Source: Druceiella hillmani (taxonomy: Eukaryota > Arthropoda > Insecta > Lepidoptera > Hepialidae). From it: DNA of 64,000 nucleotides. Where the stretch lies: the NCBI GenBank assembly GCA_039881145.1, contig JAYKKI010000039.1, positions 18,718,001 through 18,782,000 on the forward strand, written 5' to 3'. Below the pieces are notes generated by a model, which was given only the letters and a program-made list of their open reading frames with translations, had not been told where the DNA came from and searched no databases. Below are positions 12,441 to 23,580 of the stretch, piece after piece (within the stretch, counting starts at the first letter, position 1; each line of letters opens with the position of its first letter). A program made the translations under genes and the position numbers.

Positions 12441-14164
12441 TTGGCAAGTCAGAGGTATAACATTGCGTTGTCTCTATTTCTGCCACCTTGTTTCCATTAC
12501 TCGTTTTCAGTTACACTTTTTCGTGCGTGATGACATTTCACTTAAGAAGTTTCAAATGTTTTCTCTATTTTTATTCCTTTTTAATTAACCTTAAATGAAG
12601 TGGAAAAAAACCGTGCATTCTTTTAAAAGATTTTTTTAAGAAATATTTTTAGTGGAGCTCTCGCCCGATGGAAAGCACACTCAAATCGATAACCAAAGAC
12701 CCAGGACACAGAAGGAAATGAAACAACATTACAATGAAAAAAACCTTAAAATGAAAAAAAGACATTACGGGAGCAGACTTTTAGAGAAAGTTTATATCTG
12801 GTACTGGACCTCAAAGACTCGATGATGATGGTATTTGGGAAAAAGATATAATTTTAACCGGTACAAACTTTGTTCAAACTAACTTATTCAAATTTATAAA
12901 CTAAACAAAATCAAATGATTAACCATCCGTTAATAATGAATACAAGTAGAATACCTACGAAAGCTTTTGATCTCATGATAATATACTTACATCTACAAAG
13001 CGATTTTCAGGAGCCTTGTCGTACTGACTTTTCGAGTATAAGCAAAATGATTAGATCTATAATACACGCATTTCCTCCTTTTTACGATCGTTTTCCTTAA
13101 ATCATAGAATTTTACAGAAAAACAGTTCAAAATAAGATGCCATAGTTAATAGAAAATTGGATCAGCTAATGAGCGCAAAAGTACGCTCATTGGCCTTGTC
13201 CCATTAGAGATCGCAGGATGTTTGTACTTAGAGGCGACTGTAATTAAAATTAGTCATATTTTTCTAATATAATTTTTCATTTAACTTTCAACATTATTTA
13301 AACATCGTAGTATGTATCAGTCACTATTCGATTATACATTCATTTTTTTGATAGGGTACTAAGATGTCAGTATACATTGCGAGCCAAAACACAAAGTAAA
13401 CAAGCCATTTTATGGTAATTATATATCGCTTTTTGTATCTAACGTGTACACAATCTTTTCAATCCGCATTCAATATTTTTCTGAATTAATCTCATAACAA
13501 AACTTTTGAGCAAGCATTCAAGCATCCTCTTGGTTTACGATTCAATTACGTTTGAAGTAAACCGGGTGCGTTTGAATTCCTATTGCTTTCCCCATAACTT
13601 ATCGGTACTTCGGAACGAAATAGACATCGTTTAAGTTGGCATCTTTAACTCTTTGATTAACGTTTTAACAGCCTCAACTAGATCAAAGTTGTCAGTTTCG
13701 CGGGTATTGTAACCATCTGTGTCTTAACGATGTGATTAAATTGATAAATGATACGTTATTGATCTACATCCAATTGGCTTCAAGTTATTGGGTGTGACTA
13801 CTCCACGTTGTGAGAGAAGAAAATGTATGAGGGCTAAAGAACAATTTATAGTACCGCGCAATTAATAATTTTCCATGTCAAGTATCGACATGAAGGGACC
13901 AAGTGCTCGCTTGTCCAAGTGTCGCTTGGACCAAGTACCAAGTACTACTGTGTTTTGAACAAATGAGTACGTCATAATGTATCTTTGGGGTCTATTTTGT
14001 TGATATAAATTAGATACTTTTAGACATATTTTGAAATTATTCACAACAGTGAATAAAAAGTGAGTTATTTAGAAATAATGCTCATTTATTATTTTCTGAA
14101 AAGTATAATAGAAAAATAAATAAACTATTTTATTTACTGGCCAGTTTTGAAAGGAAAAGGTGTG

Positions 14165-14167
<3 letters not shown>
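12441..14167. other. Sequence without recognisable genes
   Basis: Ordinary AT-rich DNA. A small patch at 13895-13945 has the interleaved words ACCAAGTG, GCTTGTCC and GCTTGGACC. No gene, RNA or mobile element recognised. Confidence 0.45.

Positions 14168-14212
<45 letters not shown>
14168..14212. repeat. TA microsatellite
   Basis: An uninterrupted run of about 22 TA units. Confidence 0.97.
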
Positions 14213-14216
<4 letters not shown>

Positions 14217-15100
14217 CGTCCGAGTTATAGTTATATATTTATAACTTTTTAACAGAAAAAGTAAAACTTAAAAAGACTATAAAAGAAAATAGCTAGATCG
14301 CGGAAATTTTTCGCCTTTTAAGAATTTCGGGTGCACAATTGTGCGAAATAGGAAAACTCAGTTTTGTCACAAATACTTTGTCCTATACCGAACTATGTTT
14401 ATTTGTTTGTCACATTTATCAATATACCACTGACTACCGACGTTTCTTTATCCGGAATCGAAAAAAAATCTACATAATGCGATAAATCCAACAGAACCTT
14501 AAGAATTGAACACAACAAGGTTTCAGTACGTTCACCACAAATATATCACTTTCAGGCATTTATTAATCTAAGCTTCCGAAAGGACAGCATGACAAGATCC
14601 ATATCAGCACACGGCGGGGTGCCCTGAATTCGGGACACAGGTCATTATATATTAATCTATAACATAAATAATGGTACGCGACAATATTTTACCGTGTAAC
14701 TAACTAAACTAACAGGTTATTTTTAGATGTACGTTTGCTTGTTCCGTTTGGAAATCCTTAAATGTTCTAATTTTTTTAAATCTACTTTTTTACCAGTATG
14801 TCTTGATAATATAAACGATATGTATTTTCATATATAACAGCTTTGTACACCCTCTCTTCGCCTCCCTCCTCCTTTTAACCCCTACCCAAAAATAAAATAT
14901 TACTGGACATATGAATTAGAGCAATGTGACACCGCTTAGATATTATGATGATCATCTGTTGGCTAACTTACAGGTATAGATGGGTTTTCATCCCTAGCCT
15001 ATCATGAGACTGACATCAGCAATCGATAAAAGATATTAAATTTTTGTCATAAATTCCAATATTACTTCTTTACTTTAATGAACATAATTATACCCTGATA
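14213..15100. other. Sequence without recognisable genes
   Basis: Nothing recognised. CCTCTCTTCGCCTCCCTCCT at about 14850 is a short pyrimidine-rich tract. Confidence 0.45.
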
Positions 15101-15282
15101 TTGATGTTATTTATCCATAAGTCCGAGTGATGATGATGTGATGTTATTTATCCATGAGTCCGTGTGATTATAATGTGATGTTATTTATCCATAAGTCCGT
15201 CTTATTATAATGTGATGTTATTTATCCATAAGTCCATGTGATGATGATGTGATGTTATTTATCCATAAGTCCGAGTGAAAGT
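15101..15282. repeat. 37-bp minisatellite, five copies
   Basis: TGATGTTATTTATCCATAAG followed by TCCG recurs every 37 bp (for example GATGTTATT at 15103 and 15140). The spacer is a GATGATGATG or ATTATAATG variant. Confidence 0.95.
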
Positions 15283-17190
15283 TCAATTTATACATAAATT
15301 CAGTACACCAACCACTTAATACTCAAATCAAAACTGATATTGCAAAAAGCATCTAGTTTATGTCTAGCACGATTTAGAGAAATGTAATATATTGATTTAA
15401 TTGTTTTATTTTGAAAAATATTACGCCGAAAATAAATTGGAAAAACTACTGTCATTTATCGCAAAATACAAATAACCAAAATGTTGACTGACTTCAATAG
15501 TTTTTATTGCCAAAGCTTTAAAGTTTGGTCTAAAACAAAACGTACAATTAATAAACCTTTCACAACATTACCATTTCGGTAAAAAAATTATGTTAATAAC
15601 GACAGGTATAGAATAAAAAATAATTTGATTGAATGAAAAGGTAAACATTTTTATAAAAATAAAAGATGGCCATAAAAACAATCAACGATTTACACTGTTA
15701 CAAAAATCGATTTTTTTTTTGCAATATTTACTAACGATTTTGACGATGGTAAGAAACGTAAGATTCCGCACTTTCACGATGCTCATAGGAACTTTCGAAA
15801 CATACATCGACATTAGAAGAAAAATTAAAAATGGAGTTATTGAAATCTAATCAAATATACTTAGCCTAGTACGTAATCAATTTCTAGCAGGCAAGAGCTG
15901 CTATAAAATAACAAATAAAAAAACAAAATACAAAGTGTTTCACAATTCAAACAGTATAAACATTTGAAAAAATACTCGACGGTCAAACCAAGTGTTCATC
16001 TACTATTTTCAAATACAGGTTCAAAACTTAATTTTTAAAATCATAATAATTATTTTAATTGACTTGAATTTAATTTATGATGGTCATCCAAATACTCCAT
16101 CAAGTTCACTCCAGATAGAGACAAAGACCTTTTAAGATTTATCTACGAAAGGCTGGATGAGTTTTTGGAAATAATTATATTACTGATAGCTATATTATTG
16201 CTATCAGTTATTGAAATAGCATATTCATCTCTACAATATAATAAAATTTTGTTTTATTATAAACCTATAACTAAACCTTGCGTTCACAGTATGTTAACTA
16301 TATACTTAATAAAGAAATAAGACTAGTTTGGTAACCATGTAAGAAGACTAATAAATAAAATGCCATAAAAATGAAAGAAATGTTCAGCAGCATTTTGTTT
16401 CTATGGACAGCCCACGATGGCTTATGGTGAGAAAAAGGTAACATTAAGTAGTTGATCCTTATACTTTTCCATATTACTATGACTACTAAAGACTACGTAA
16501 CTGTAGTCTTAAGAAAAATCACAAGAAAAATTTGCGTTGCCTGTTATAATTATTACCATCTGAACATACGTATCAGAGGTGTATATTTAAGGCCTATATA
16601 TAAACTAAAGTTAGTTGTCTTATTATGGTTAACAAAATTGATCTCACCACTCAAACCACAACGGTGTCTAGCAAAAATACAAGTATTCCATGCCAAATAC
16701 CAGCTACATTCAACAAATAAAGTAAATTTCAATAAGCAGTACAGCTTTTTCCTTCATTCCTCTTTTACCTCGCCAAAGCTTTTGAACTTGGTTTTAAAAC
16801 AACTTTTTAACAATAGCACAACGCCTCCAGCGTTCAAGAGTTCTCTAAGCCTTCACTTGAAAAAAGTACGTTTGCCGACGCAATATCATTAAGATTAGTA
16901 AAAAACTTTTAGCGCTACGAAACTGTGAGGGTCGGGCAGTTAAAAAAAATAATAAATGAGCATTCATAAAACCCTAAAAATAGATCTTTCTTCCCTAAAG
17001 GCTGTTGAACAGAAAGTATTCTTATCTCTTCATAGTCCTTCGAATCCTTTGTTATCGTTTTTTAGGTTCTTACTCCCCAAACCAAACAACTTAATGTTGA
17101 TCTGGAAAGATCAGGACCAGACACTTTTTGTCTCGATTCTCGGTTAGTAGATCACAGTAGGTTAAAAAACAGATAAATTAAAAGTTAAGA
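15283..17190. other. Sequence without recognisable genes, including a 146-codon open frame
   Basis: The longest open frame of the window (plus strand, 16452-16892) lies here. Its predicted peptide is rich in Lys, Leu and Ser, with no recognisable domain, signal peptide or repeat, and codon use looks like the flanking AT-rich DNA. I consider it a chance frame. A short hairpin (ACTGATAGC/GCTATCAGT) is at about 16180-16210. No other feature recognised. Confidence 0.4.
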
Positions 17191-17496
17191 GGTAAGAGAT
17201 ACGTTTTGCTAAGGTATGAGATACGTTTTGCTAAGGTATGAGATACGTTTTGCTAAGGTAAGAGATACGTTTTGCTAAGGTATGAGATACGTTTTGCTAA
17301 GGTATGAGATACGTTTTGCTAAGGTATGAGATACGTTTTGCTAAGGTATGAGATACGTTTTGCTAAGGTAAGAGATACGTTTTGCTAAGGTAAGAGATAC
17401 GTTTTGCTAAGGTATGAGATACGTTTTGCTAAGGTATGAGATACGTTTTGCTAAGGAAAGAGATACGTTTTGCTAAGGTAAGAGATACGTTTTGCT
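17191..17496. repeat. 22-bp minisatellite, about 14 copies
   Basis: GAGATACGTTTTGCTAAGGT plus two bases (AT, AA) recurs every 22 bp (17196, 17218 and so on). Copies vary mainly at GGTATGAG/GGTAAGAG, plus one GGAAAGAG. Confidence 0.97.
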
Positions 17497-18254
17497 ATTT
17501 TGATGCTGTTTTTTGTGCTCTACAATTCTGGCAAATAATGTTTAAGAACCTCCTATTAATTTACTGAATACGATTATTTGACATACTGTATACAACTCTT
17601 TCCTAGCTTCGGTGAGGCACAATGGAAAGGAATCAGAAACACAATTTTTTTTTAATTCCACCTGTGGAGACGACATTATGGATAATGGCGAACCTTCAAG
17701 AAATAGTGGAAGAATAACTTAGGACTATTTTCAAATTGTGAATGACGTCAACAAAGCCATGCGAAATTTGTTTTCAACTAGCGAATGTTCGAGTAAAGAA
17801 GTTCCATTTTATTCACTGGCTCAAACCCTAATAAACTCTGAACGGAAAAAAATGAGAAAGGTCCTTTCAATTTGCAGCTGTTGTAGGAGGTCTAAATCAG
17901 TTGTAGGAGGTCGCATTGGATAAGCTTTATCGGACAGATTAAAATTCTTAGCATTCTAAGTTCACTTCGAGATACTTCCATTTTTTCTTTTATTCTTTTC
18001 TTGCTGATTACTCAATTGCAAACTGAACAAAAATTCGAACGCCACGCTCTTCATATAGCCTACAAGAAATATTCTAGAAGCATCTATAACATTCTAGAAA
18101 CCAATGGAATAAGAGTAGAAAATAGTGGTGCGTTTATAAGTTCCCAAACTAATATAAAGAGAAACAAAAAGGACTCTAAACAAATATAAAAATAAATAAA
18201 AAACCAAGAAATAAAGAAGAATTCTTCAACACCATCTTTTGAAGTTGAGAAAAC
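17497..18254. other. Sequence without recognisable genes
   Basis: Two short open frames of about 61 codons (17738-17923 and 18001-18189, plus strand) have no recognisable domain. The words TGTAGGAGGTC occur twice at about 17881-17912. Confidence 0.4.
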
Positions 18255-18660
18255 TTATTACGTGATGATAACAATAATACGAAGGATACTTTGATCACGA
18301 AGTACAGTCAGAAATTGACGAATTATTATGTGATGATAACAATAATCACGAAGGATACTTTCATCACGAAGTACAGTCAGGAATTGATGAATCATTATGT
18401 GATGATAACAATAATTACGAAGGATACTTTGATCACGAAGTACAGCATTTCAGAACAGCATACGAAGCGAATACAGCATAGATGAATACAGCACAGATGC
18501 GAAGTACAGCATACAGAAGTCAGGCATTGATGAATTATTATGTGATGATAACAATAATTACGAAGGATACTTTGATCACGAAGTACAGTCAGGAATTGAT
18601 GAATTATTATGTGATGATAACAATAATTACGAAGGATATTTTGATCACGAAGTACAGTTG
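18255..18660. repeat. 69-bp minisatellite, five copies in two blocks
   Basis: GTGATGATAACAATAAT followed by ACGAAGGATACTTTGATCAC and GAAGTACAGTCAGGAATTGA recurs at 18262, 18330, 18399, 18542 and 18611 (68-69 bp). The blocks are separated by about 75 bp with its own short repetition of ACAGCATA/ACAGCACAGATG. The unit is a multiple of three, so open frames appear on both strands. Those are by-products. Confidence 0.95.
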
Positions 18661-18856
18661 TGTATAATATATGGATAATTTGGTAAGGACGGAAAAAACA
18701 CTGCACAGATGAGTGTTAGTGTGCAGTATATGGGAACATACTTTGTGCAGTGATAAGGAATCGGCAGACAATTATTTATATTGACTATGTGAATAAATGT
18801 ACCATATATATAGCAGTGTTAAAACTATTAACAGTTTTTTACTACTGTCGTTATCA

Positions 18857-19235
18857 TTGTTAGGTCTCCACCTCTGTAAATACTTTCTACGTTTAATACG
18901 GATCTGTGATATAAATTCTATAAATGTTGAATAATGATGTACTTATCTGAGATCAATTTTAATAATCAACTCAACAACTTATCAACGTTAGGTCTTCACT
19001 TCTGTAAATACTTTCTACGTTTGGCACAGTCTGCCACATAAATTCTATAAATGTTCAATAATGATGAACTTATCTCTGATTGATTTTAATAATCAACTCA
19101 ACAACTTATCATCGTTAGGTCTCCACCTCTGTAAATACTATCTACGTTTGACACAGATCTGTGACATAAATTCTATAAATGTTCAATAATGGTCAACTTA
19201 TCTGTGATTGATTTAAATAATTGACTTAACAATAA
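18857..19235. repeat. About 128-bp tandem repeat, three copies
   Basis: GTTAGGTCTCCACCTCTGTA, then ATACTTTCTACGTTT, AAATTCTATAAATGTT and AATAATCAACTCAACAAC, starts near 18860, 18987 and 19114. Copies differ by about 10%. Confidence 0.95.
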
Positions 19236-19280
19236 GAGCGACTCTCTATTATTATATTAAACAGTCTATTTTTTCCATTG

Positions 19281-19568
19281 CAATTTAATTAGGTACATTA
19301 ACATTTAATTTCCGTAGACCGAGTGCGACAGTTTACGACGCGGGGTGTCGATGGCTGATTGGAGAACTGAAAAAGCGTCAAACGAGGATCACAGCGGGTC
19401 GTTATGTCGTAACCGGCCGCAGCACTCCAAGTCTAAGTGGCTATAAAAAAGTGCGCCCCCATGAAATTCGACATATTTATTAACTGAGTCTGAGTTCATT
19501 GGCTGACATTAAAATTGGACTAAGTACGTTCAGAGAAGACGCAAAGGCGTAGATATTTACGAAGGTCA
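19281..19568 (+). promoter_or_regulatory. Conserved CCAAT plus TATA promoter-like module, copy A
   Basis: About 290 bp that recurs inverted at 24882-25168. Conserved blocks in order are TTTAATTAGGTACATTAAC, ACAGTTTACGA, CGGGGTGTCGATGGCTGATT (an inverted CCAAT box, ATTGG, at 19358-19362), GGAGAACTGAAAA, GGTTATGTCGTAACC-like words and AAGTGGCTATAAAA with the TATA box at 19442-19448. The CCAAT-to-TATA spacing of about 80 bp is typical of a polymerase II core promoter. The module is GC-richer than its surroundings. No open frame follows, so it may be the U3/promoter part of a solo LTR or other retroelement, or a duplicated gene promoter. Which of these is not decided by the sequence. Confidence 0.5.
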
Positions 19569-20404
19569 AGATCGAATGATTTCCTCAGTTCAAAATACTT
19601 TTCAAGTTCTTTCAATTTAGTTACTTTTTAATATAATTTAAACTGTTCCATAATTAAGCAGATCATCATTCGTGTATACATCTGTATCATTTTCCACTGT
19701 GTTTGTAAACCATCTCGTAGACGCGGCAGGCTTTAGTGAAATTATATAATTTTCTTGGCCATTGTTAAGTAATTGCTGAGTTTAGAAATAAATTTAGTTA
19801 GTAGTTTTCGTTTATTAATTTTTTGCAACTGTATAAATATTATATTTACATTTAACTCTCAAGATTTTGAAACAAAAGTAACTTGTCTTCAAATTTATAT
19901 AAACTCTTACGATAACTTAACGATAATTTAATGGTCTCGTAATAGACGCGCGTTTAGAAAAAAGTTTATTTTCTCTAAACGCGTACTTGAATGCTTAGCA
20001 TTGATTATTTTAATTCATGTTTTATATTCTTTTTTATTTATCGATATTCTAGAAGATCTTGTCATACGGATGGATTCAGGGTGTGGATAGGTAAATTTTC
20101 AAGTTCGTTCATCCAAGCACTCCAATGATAAAATTGTTGACCTCTTAAGATTATTTCGCCATATTACGGTTTAAGTACCAGCTATTTATAAAGGAAAAAT
20201 GTACTGGCTACAAGGATTCTAAGAGACAGATGGACAGAAGATGAATTTATTCTTTATTTCTTTTTCAATTTTGCACAGAATTCTAAGATATTTGGTTCGT
20301 TGAATATGTTACACAATAATAAATGTTTAAAATTGTCGATAGAATACTTAAGTACCGTACTAAGGAAATGGGTAGTTATTGAAATAAAAAATTGTACCTG
20401 AATC
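19569..20404. other. Sequence without recognisable genes
   Basis: An imperfect hairpin (CGCGTTTAGA...TCTAAACGCG) lies at about 19949-19983. Otherwise nothing recognised. Confidence 0.45.
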
Positions 20405-20650
20405 CATCCATCAATTTCTGACTCTCATTCTTCTCTCTTCCGATCGCCAGATGGCTCCACTCTCAACTAATCCCTCTGACCAACTCTCCTTAACTCCCCT
20501 TGCTTCATTCTCTTCCTTTTCACTCTATTCCCGTTCTCCTATCTTTTTCTATACTCTTCCCCATCTTATACTCTTCCACATTTACTACCCTCTTTCCTCC
20601 ACTCTTTCATTCTCCATAATCCATCAACTCTGTCTATCGCTCCCTCGTAT
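20405..20650. repeat. Pyrimidine-rich tract on the plus strand
   Basis: About 245 bp dominated by C and T (CTCTTCC, CTCCACTCTC, TTCCTTTTCACTC). A frame stays open from 20451 to 20693 because stop codons need purines. The peptide is low in complexity and probably not made. Such tracts can adopt triplex (H-DNA) forms. Confidence 0.6.
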
Positions 20651-21038
20651 GTTCGGAAATGATGTTACCGTTTTATGTTTAGGTTATTCCTGACACACAA
20701 ACTTACTATATTGTAACGAAAGAATTGTTTGAAATTTTATAAATGAATTATTAAGGACATAACCCTAAGTCAACAAAGTTATATCAGGGTTTTAGTGTAG
20801 GTTTACAGATACGAATCTGTGGAATCTGTATCGTACCTGATCCAATGTTTATTTCAAATGAAAATATGATACGCTTACATTAGGAGAGAATTTTTATACA
20901 TAATTGCTGGCTTTCACGTTTCTATCGAAGTAGGAAAGTTATCTCTTGTATGTTTTCTATATTTTCTATTTTTCCTTGAGAACTATAAAATCAACAGTTG
21001 ATTACAACAACAGTTGTTTTTAAATATCTGCGTCAAAT
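20651..21038. other. Sequence without recognisable genes
   Basis: Nothing recognised apart from a small inverted word pair around GGAATCTGTATCG. Confidence 0.45.
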
Positions 21039-21190
21039 ATTGAATATATTTGTCATTCATTTTGTAGAAATTCCTTATTTTTGCTAATAGCCCACCTGAA
21101 GATGTTGCAATACAATGAAACCTAGGTCGTGGTAAAGAAGTTAAAGAAAGTAGAAATAATACTACATCACGTAGTTTCATTTAATTGTGA
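21039..21190 (+). mobile_element. Ribozyme-bearing palindromic repeat E1 (left arm deleted)
   Basis: The outer flank TATTGAATATATTTG...TTTTGTAGAAATTC is joined directly to the inner TTTGCTAATAGCCCAC, so most of the left arm is missing. The right arm is complete through CGTAGTTTCATTTAATTGTG. It belongs to the family with members at 21494, 44327, 44593, 51005, 53897 and 60201. The full palindrome can be reconstructed by comparison: outer GGCGTTAATTTTGTAGAAAT, then AAATGAAACTACGTGATG, TTTACCACGACCTAGGTTTC, CATCTTCAGGTGGGCTATTA and the mirror image. Confidence 0.85.
21092..21132 (+). ncRNA. Hammerhead-ribozyme-like motif 1 (weakened stem II)
   Basis: 41 nt: CCAC, CTGAAGA, stem II, GAAA, CCTAGG, TC, GTGG. 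Stem I (CCAC/GTGG), the core, the stem III palindrome and the GTC triplet are intact. Stem II reads GTTGC-AAT-ACAAT, with one C:A mismatch at the loop end and a G:U at the base. Confidence 0.5.
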
Positions 21191-21231
21191 ACATTTATTT
21201 AATGACCCATGTAGGGTCATTAAATAAATGT
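21191..21231. repeat. Perfect 18-bp inverted repeat with 5-base loop
   Basis: ACATTTATTTAATGACCC, loop ATGTA, then its exact complement. It lies immediately next to the end of repeat E1. Confidence 0.93.
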
Positions 21232-21493
21232 GAATTAGACGTCTTGTCTGAATGATCACTATATTATTTTAAATTACAATACTTATTTTAATCTCAGTAA
21301 ATAAATGCATATTGTGCGTATCGATGAAATTTTATTTACGAAATTGAAAGAAATTTCAGATATATTTTGATATGTTACAAAAAGCCAATCATTATTTTCA
21401 TATTATGGTAACATTGAATTATTAATAAAAAATTTTATTATGATATATTATATGACTGCATATAGAAATATGTAACGAATTGGATGAGAATTA

Positions 21494-21660
21494 ACAATTA
21501 AATGAAACTACGTGATGTAGTACTATTTCTACTTTCTTTAAGTTCTTTACCACGTCCTAGGTTTCGTTGTATTACAACATCTTCAGGTGGACTAGTAGCA
21601 AAGTTCCATTTAATTGTATATAATTAATTTCTACAAAATTAACGCCAAATATATTCAATA
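21494..21660. mobile_element. Ribozyme-bearing palindromic repeat E2 (right arm deleted)
   Basis: The left arm is complete from ACAATTAAATGAAACTACG to CAGGTGGACTAGTAGCAAAG. The sequence then jumps to the outer end TTCCATTTAATTGT and AATTTCTACAAAATTAACGC. It is the mirror case of E1, which lost the opposite arm. The two half-palindromes lie 300 bp apart. Confidence 0.85.
21550..21590 (-). ncRNA. Hammerhead-ribozyme-like motif 2 (altered cleavage triplet)
   Basis: On the minus strand the core CTGAAGA, stem II GTTGT-AAT-ACAAC and GAAA are perfect. The base that closes stem III is changed (GGAC instead of GGTC), which removes the required U before the cleavage position. Probably inactive. Confidence 0.5.
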
Positions 21661-22164
21661 AGAGTTTTGTGACCTTTAACCAGTTAGGTTACAGTAAATA
21701 TTTGACTAACGTATTCGTTTTTGCTTTGATTTATTAATAAAATCAAAGCAAGTTTGTGATAAAAAAATAAATATCAAAAACCCGAGCGGAGATCTCATCA
21801 GTTTGTTCAGCAGCAAATTGGAACCTAAAATCTTATCAACGTTCGTTTCGATTCAAAACGAGAAGATTAAAATTCAAATAAATTGCAAAATAAATTTCAC
21901 AACCCTGTATCATCCGTTTAGTGTTTAACTTACAAAGATTAGTACTTTTTTTTTTAAAAATACCAGAAAAGCGTCGGTAATGGAAAACGCTATACGAAAA
22001 CATAAGTATACGTTTTCCAATAAACAACTAAGTATGACCAATATATAAATAAAAATCCATTGAAATTAACACTATTAGTTAGTAACAAATACGTATGTCT
22101 GCATAAATAAAAAAAAACATATGTAGAAACATTACAATTTTCTCAAACATTATACAAAATCAGT
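21661..22164. other. Sequence without recognisable genes
   Basis: AT-rich; a 63-codon minus-strand frame (21836-22027) has no recognisable feature. Confidence 0.45.
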
Positions 22165-22815
22165 CTGGACATGACAGCGTATACGTGTAGTTAAGCAGTA
22201 AATTGTGAATAGCTGCCCTGACACATACAAACGTCTGTTATTGTCAAAATGTTAATAACAAACAAAGTCAAATGATCGCAGCAAAGCAAAAGAAAGTCAA
22301 ATGTCTGGAAATGACAGGATATACACGCACGCACTTGAGCAGTAAATTGTCATATACATGTCTGTGATTGTCAAAATGTTAATGGCAAACAAAGTCAAAA
22401 GAAAGTCGAATGTCTGGAAATGACAGGATATACACGCACTTGAGCAGTAAATTGTCATATACATGTCTGTGATTGTCAAAATGTCAATGGCAAGCAAAGA
22501 CAAAAGAATGTCAAATGTCTGAAAATGACAGGATATACACGCACTTGAGCAGTAAATTGTCATATACATGTCTGTGATTGTCAAAATGTTAATGGCAAGC
22601 AAAGTCAAAAGAAAGTCAAATGTCTGGAAATGACAGGATATGCACGCACTTGAGCAGTAAATTGTCATATATATGTCTGTGATTGTCAAAATGTTAATGG
22701 CAAGCAAAGTCAAAGGAAGTCAAATGTCTGGAAATGACAGGATATACACGCACTTGAGCAGTAAATTGTCATATATATGTCTGTGATTGTCAAAATGTTA
22801 ATGGCATCCAAAGTC
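22165..22815. repeat. 105-bp minisatellite, about six copies
   Basis: GTCTGGAAATGACAGGATAT, then ACGCACTTGAGCAGTAAATT and TGTCTGTGATTGTCAAAATG, recurs at 22303, 22412, 22517, 22622 and 22726 (spacing 104-109), with a diverged first unit from about 22165. 105 is a multiple of three, so the minus strand stays open for 138 codons and predicts a 35-residue hydrophobic repeat (units contain CSSACISCHFQTFD and LAINILTITD). I favour a repeat artefact over a real membrane protein, because the first unit and the copies with 104 or 109 bp break the frame. Confidence 0.95.
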
Positions 22816-22977
22816 AAAGATCGATCTGAATTTGGCTTTTGCAAGTAGATACCCAGTATTGCTGCGACGAAGAACGATAGTCTTACTTAGTATACAACCG
22901 CGCCACACGTGAGAAAAATTCATCTATCTTCCCCACACATAACCCATACCAAACCTACCCAACCTAACAACCAACCC
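22816..22977. other. Short unassigned stretch
   Basis: No feature recognised; it leads into the telomere-like tract. Confidence 0.4.
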
Positions 22978-23011
22978 AACCTAACCTAACTTAACCTGAC
23001 CTAACCTAACC
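22978..23011. repeat. Interstitial telomere-like CCTAA tract
   Basis: AACCTAACCTAAC, TTAACCTGAC and CTAACCTAAC give about seven CCTAA-type pentamers with a few variants. More degenerate C/A-rich units extend left to about 22938. CCTAA/TTAGG is the usual arthropod telomere unit. Here it is internal and degenerate, so it is a relic or a break-repair insertion, not a chromosome end. Confidence 0.7.
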
Positions 23012-23484
23012 ATCCCTCACACATAAGCATAAAGAATATTTTCGAGGACTTATTTTTTTTTCAAATTTTGTGTGTTATTGCGCAGCAATAACAAAATAAT
23101 CGCAAACACTGTCTAAATTTTCAGTTCCCATTCTACTGACATTTAGTCAGTAGAAAGACTATGCAAAATTTCGTTATGGCTAAAATATGTTGTCAAAATT
23201 AGTCACCAGCCATCCAACTATTTGTTACCTGGTCACACCATAATTACTAAAATGATTTAAATGTAATTTTTAACGTAGAGTTTAGGACAATATATTTGTG
23301 AAAAAGTTTTTTTATGATATTAGGTACAGCATATGTACTTTTTAGTCAAAAAAATAGTTTAATATTTATTTTTAAGTTCACGAAGTCGTCTAAAAATCTA
23401 CTACTTGATCTGGGCAAATTATTTTGAAAACTAAACCCTTTGGTAATGAAATTCATTTAAAATTATGAAGCTGTTATTACTCTC
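23012..23484. other. Sequence without recognisable genes
   Basis: Nothing recognised. Confidence 0.45.
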
Positions 23485-23580
23485 GTATTTGTGCGGAAAT
23501 TTAAAACTCGTATATTTGCGAAAAAAATGGAAATTGCGTTTTTTTGCAAATATACGAGTTTTAAATTTCCGCACAAATAC
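23485..23580. repeat. 96-bp inverted repeat with perfect 35-bp arms
   Basis: The left arm GTATTTGTGCGGAAATTTAA... (23485-23519) is exactly complementary to the right arm ending TTTCCGCACAAATAC (23546-23580). Pairing continues inward through the A-run and T-run with one bulge, leaving a loop around ATGGAAATTG. A transcript would be a pre-miRNA-sized hairpin of nearly perfect pairing. No flanking duplication is evident. Perfect arms imply recent origin or constraint. Confidence 0.93.

Noticed and set aside
12274..12588. 104-codon frame over the third 12-kb repeat unit
   Set aside because: Homologous sequence in the first two units is not open in the same frame and shows indels that are not multiples of three.
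16452..16892. 146-codon plus-strand open frame, the longest in the window
   Set aside because: No domain, composition matches flanking AT-rich DNA, no splice or promoter context. Expected by chance in 64 kb.
17191..17496. CRISPR-like array
   Set aside because: Direct repeats are contiguous with no spacers, and the DNA is eukaryotic. The same applies to the 30- and 38-bp arrays.
18291..18706. Overlapping frames on both strands in the 69-bp repeat
   Set aside because: Unit length divisible by three keeps both strands open without implying a protein.
20451..20693. 80-codon frame starting MAPLSTNPSD
   Set aside because: Lies in a pyrimidine-rich tract where stops are depleted; Ser/Leu/Phe/Pro low complexity only.
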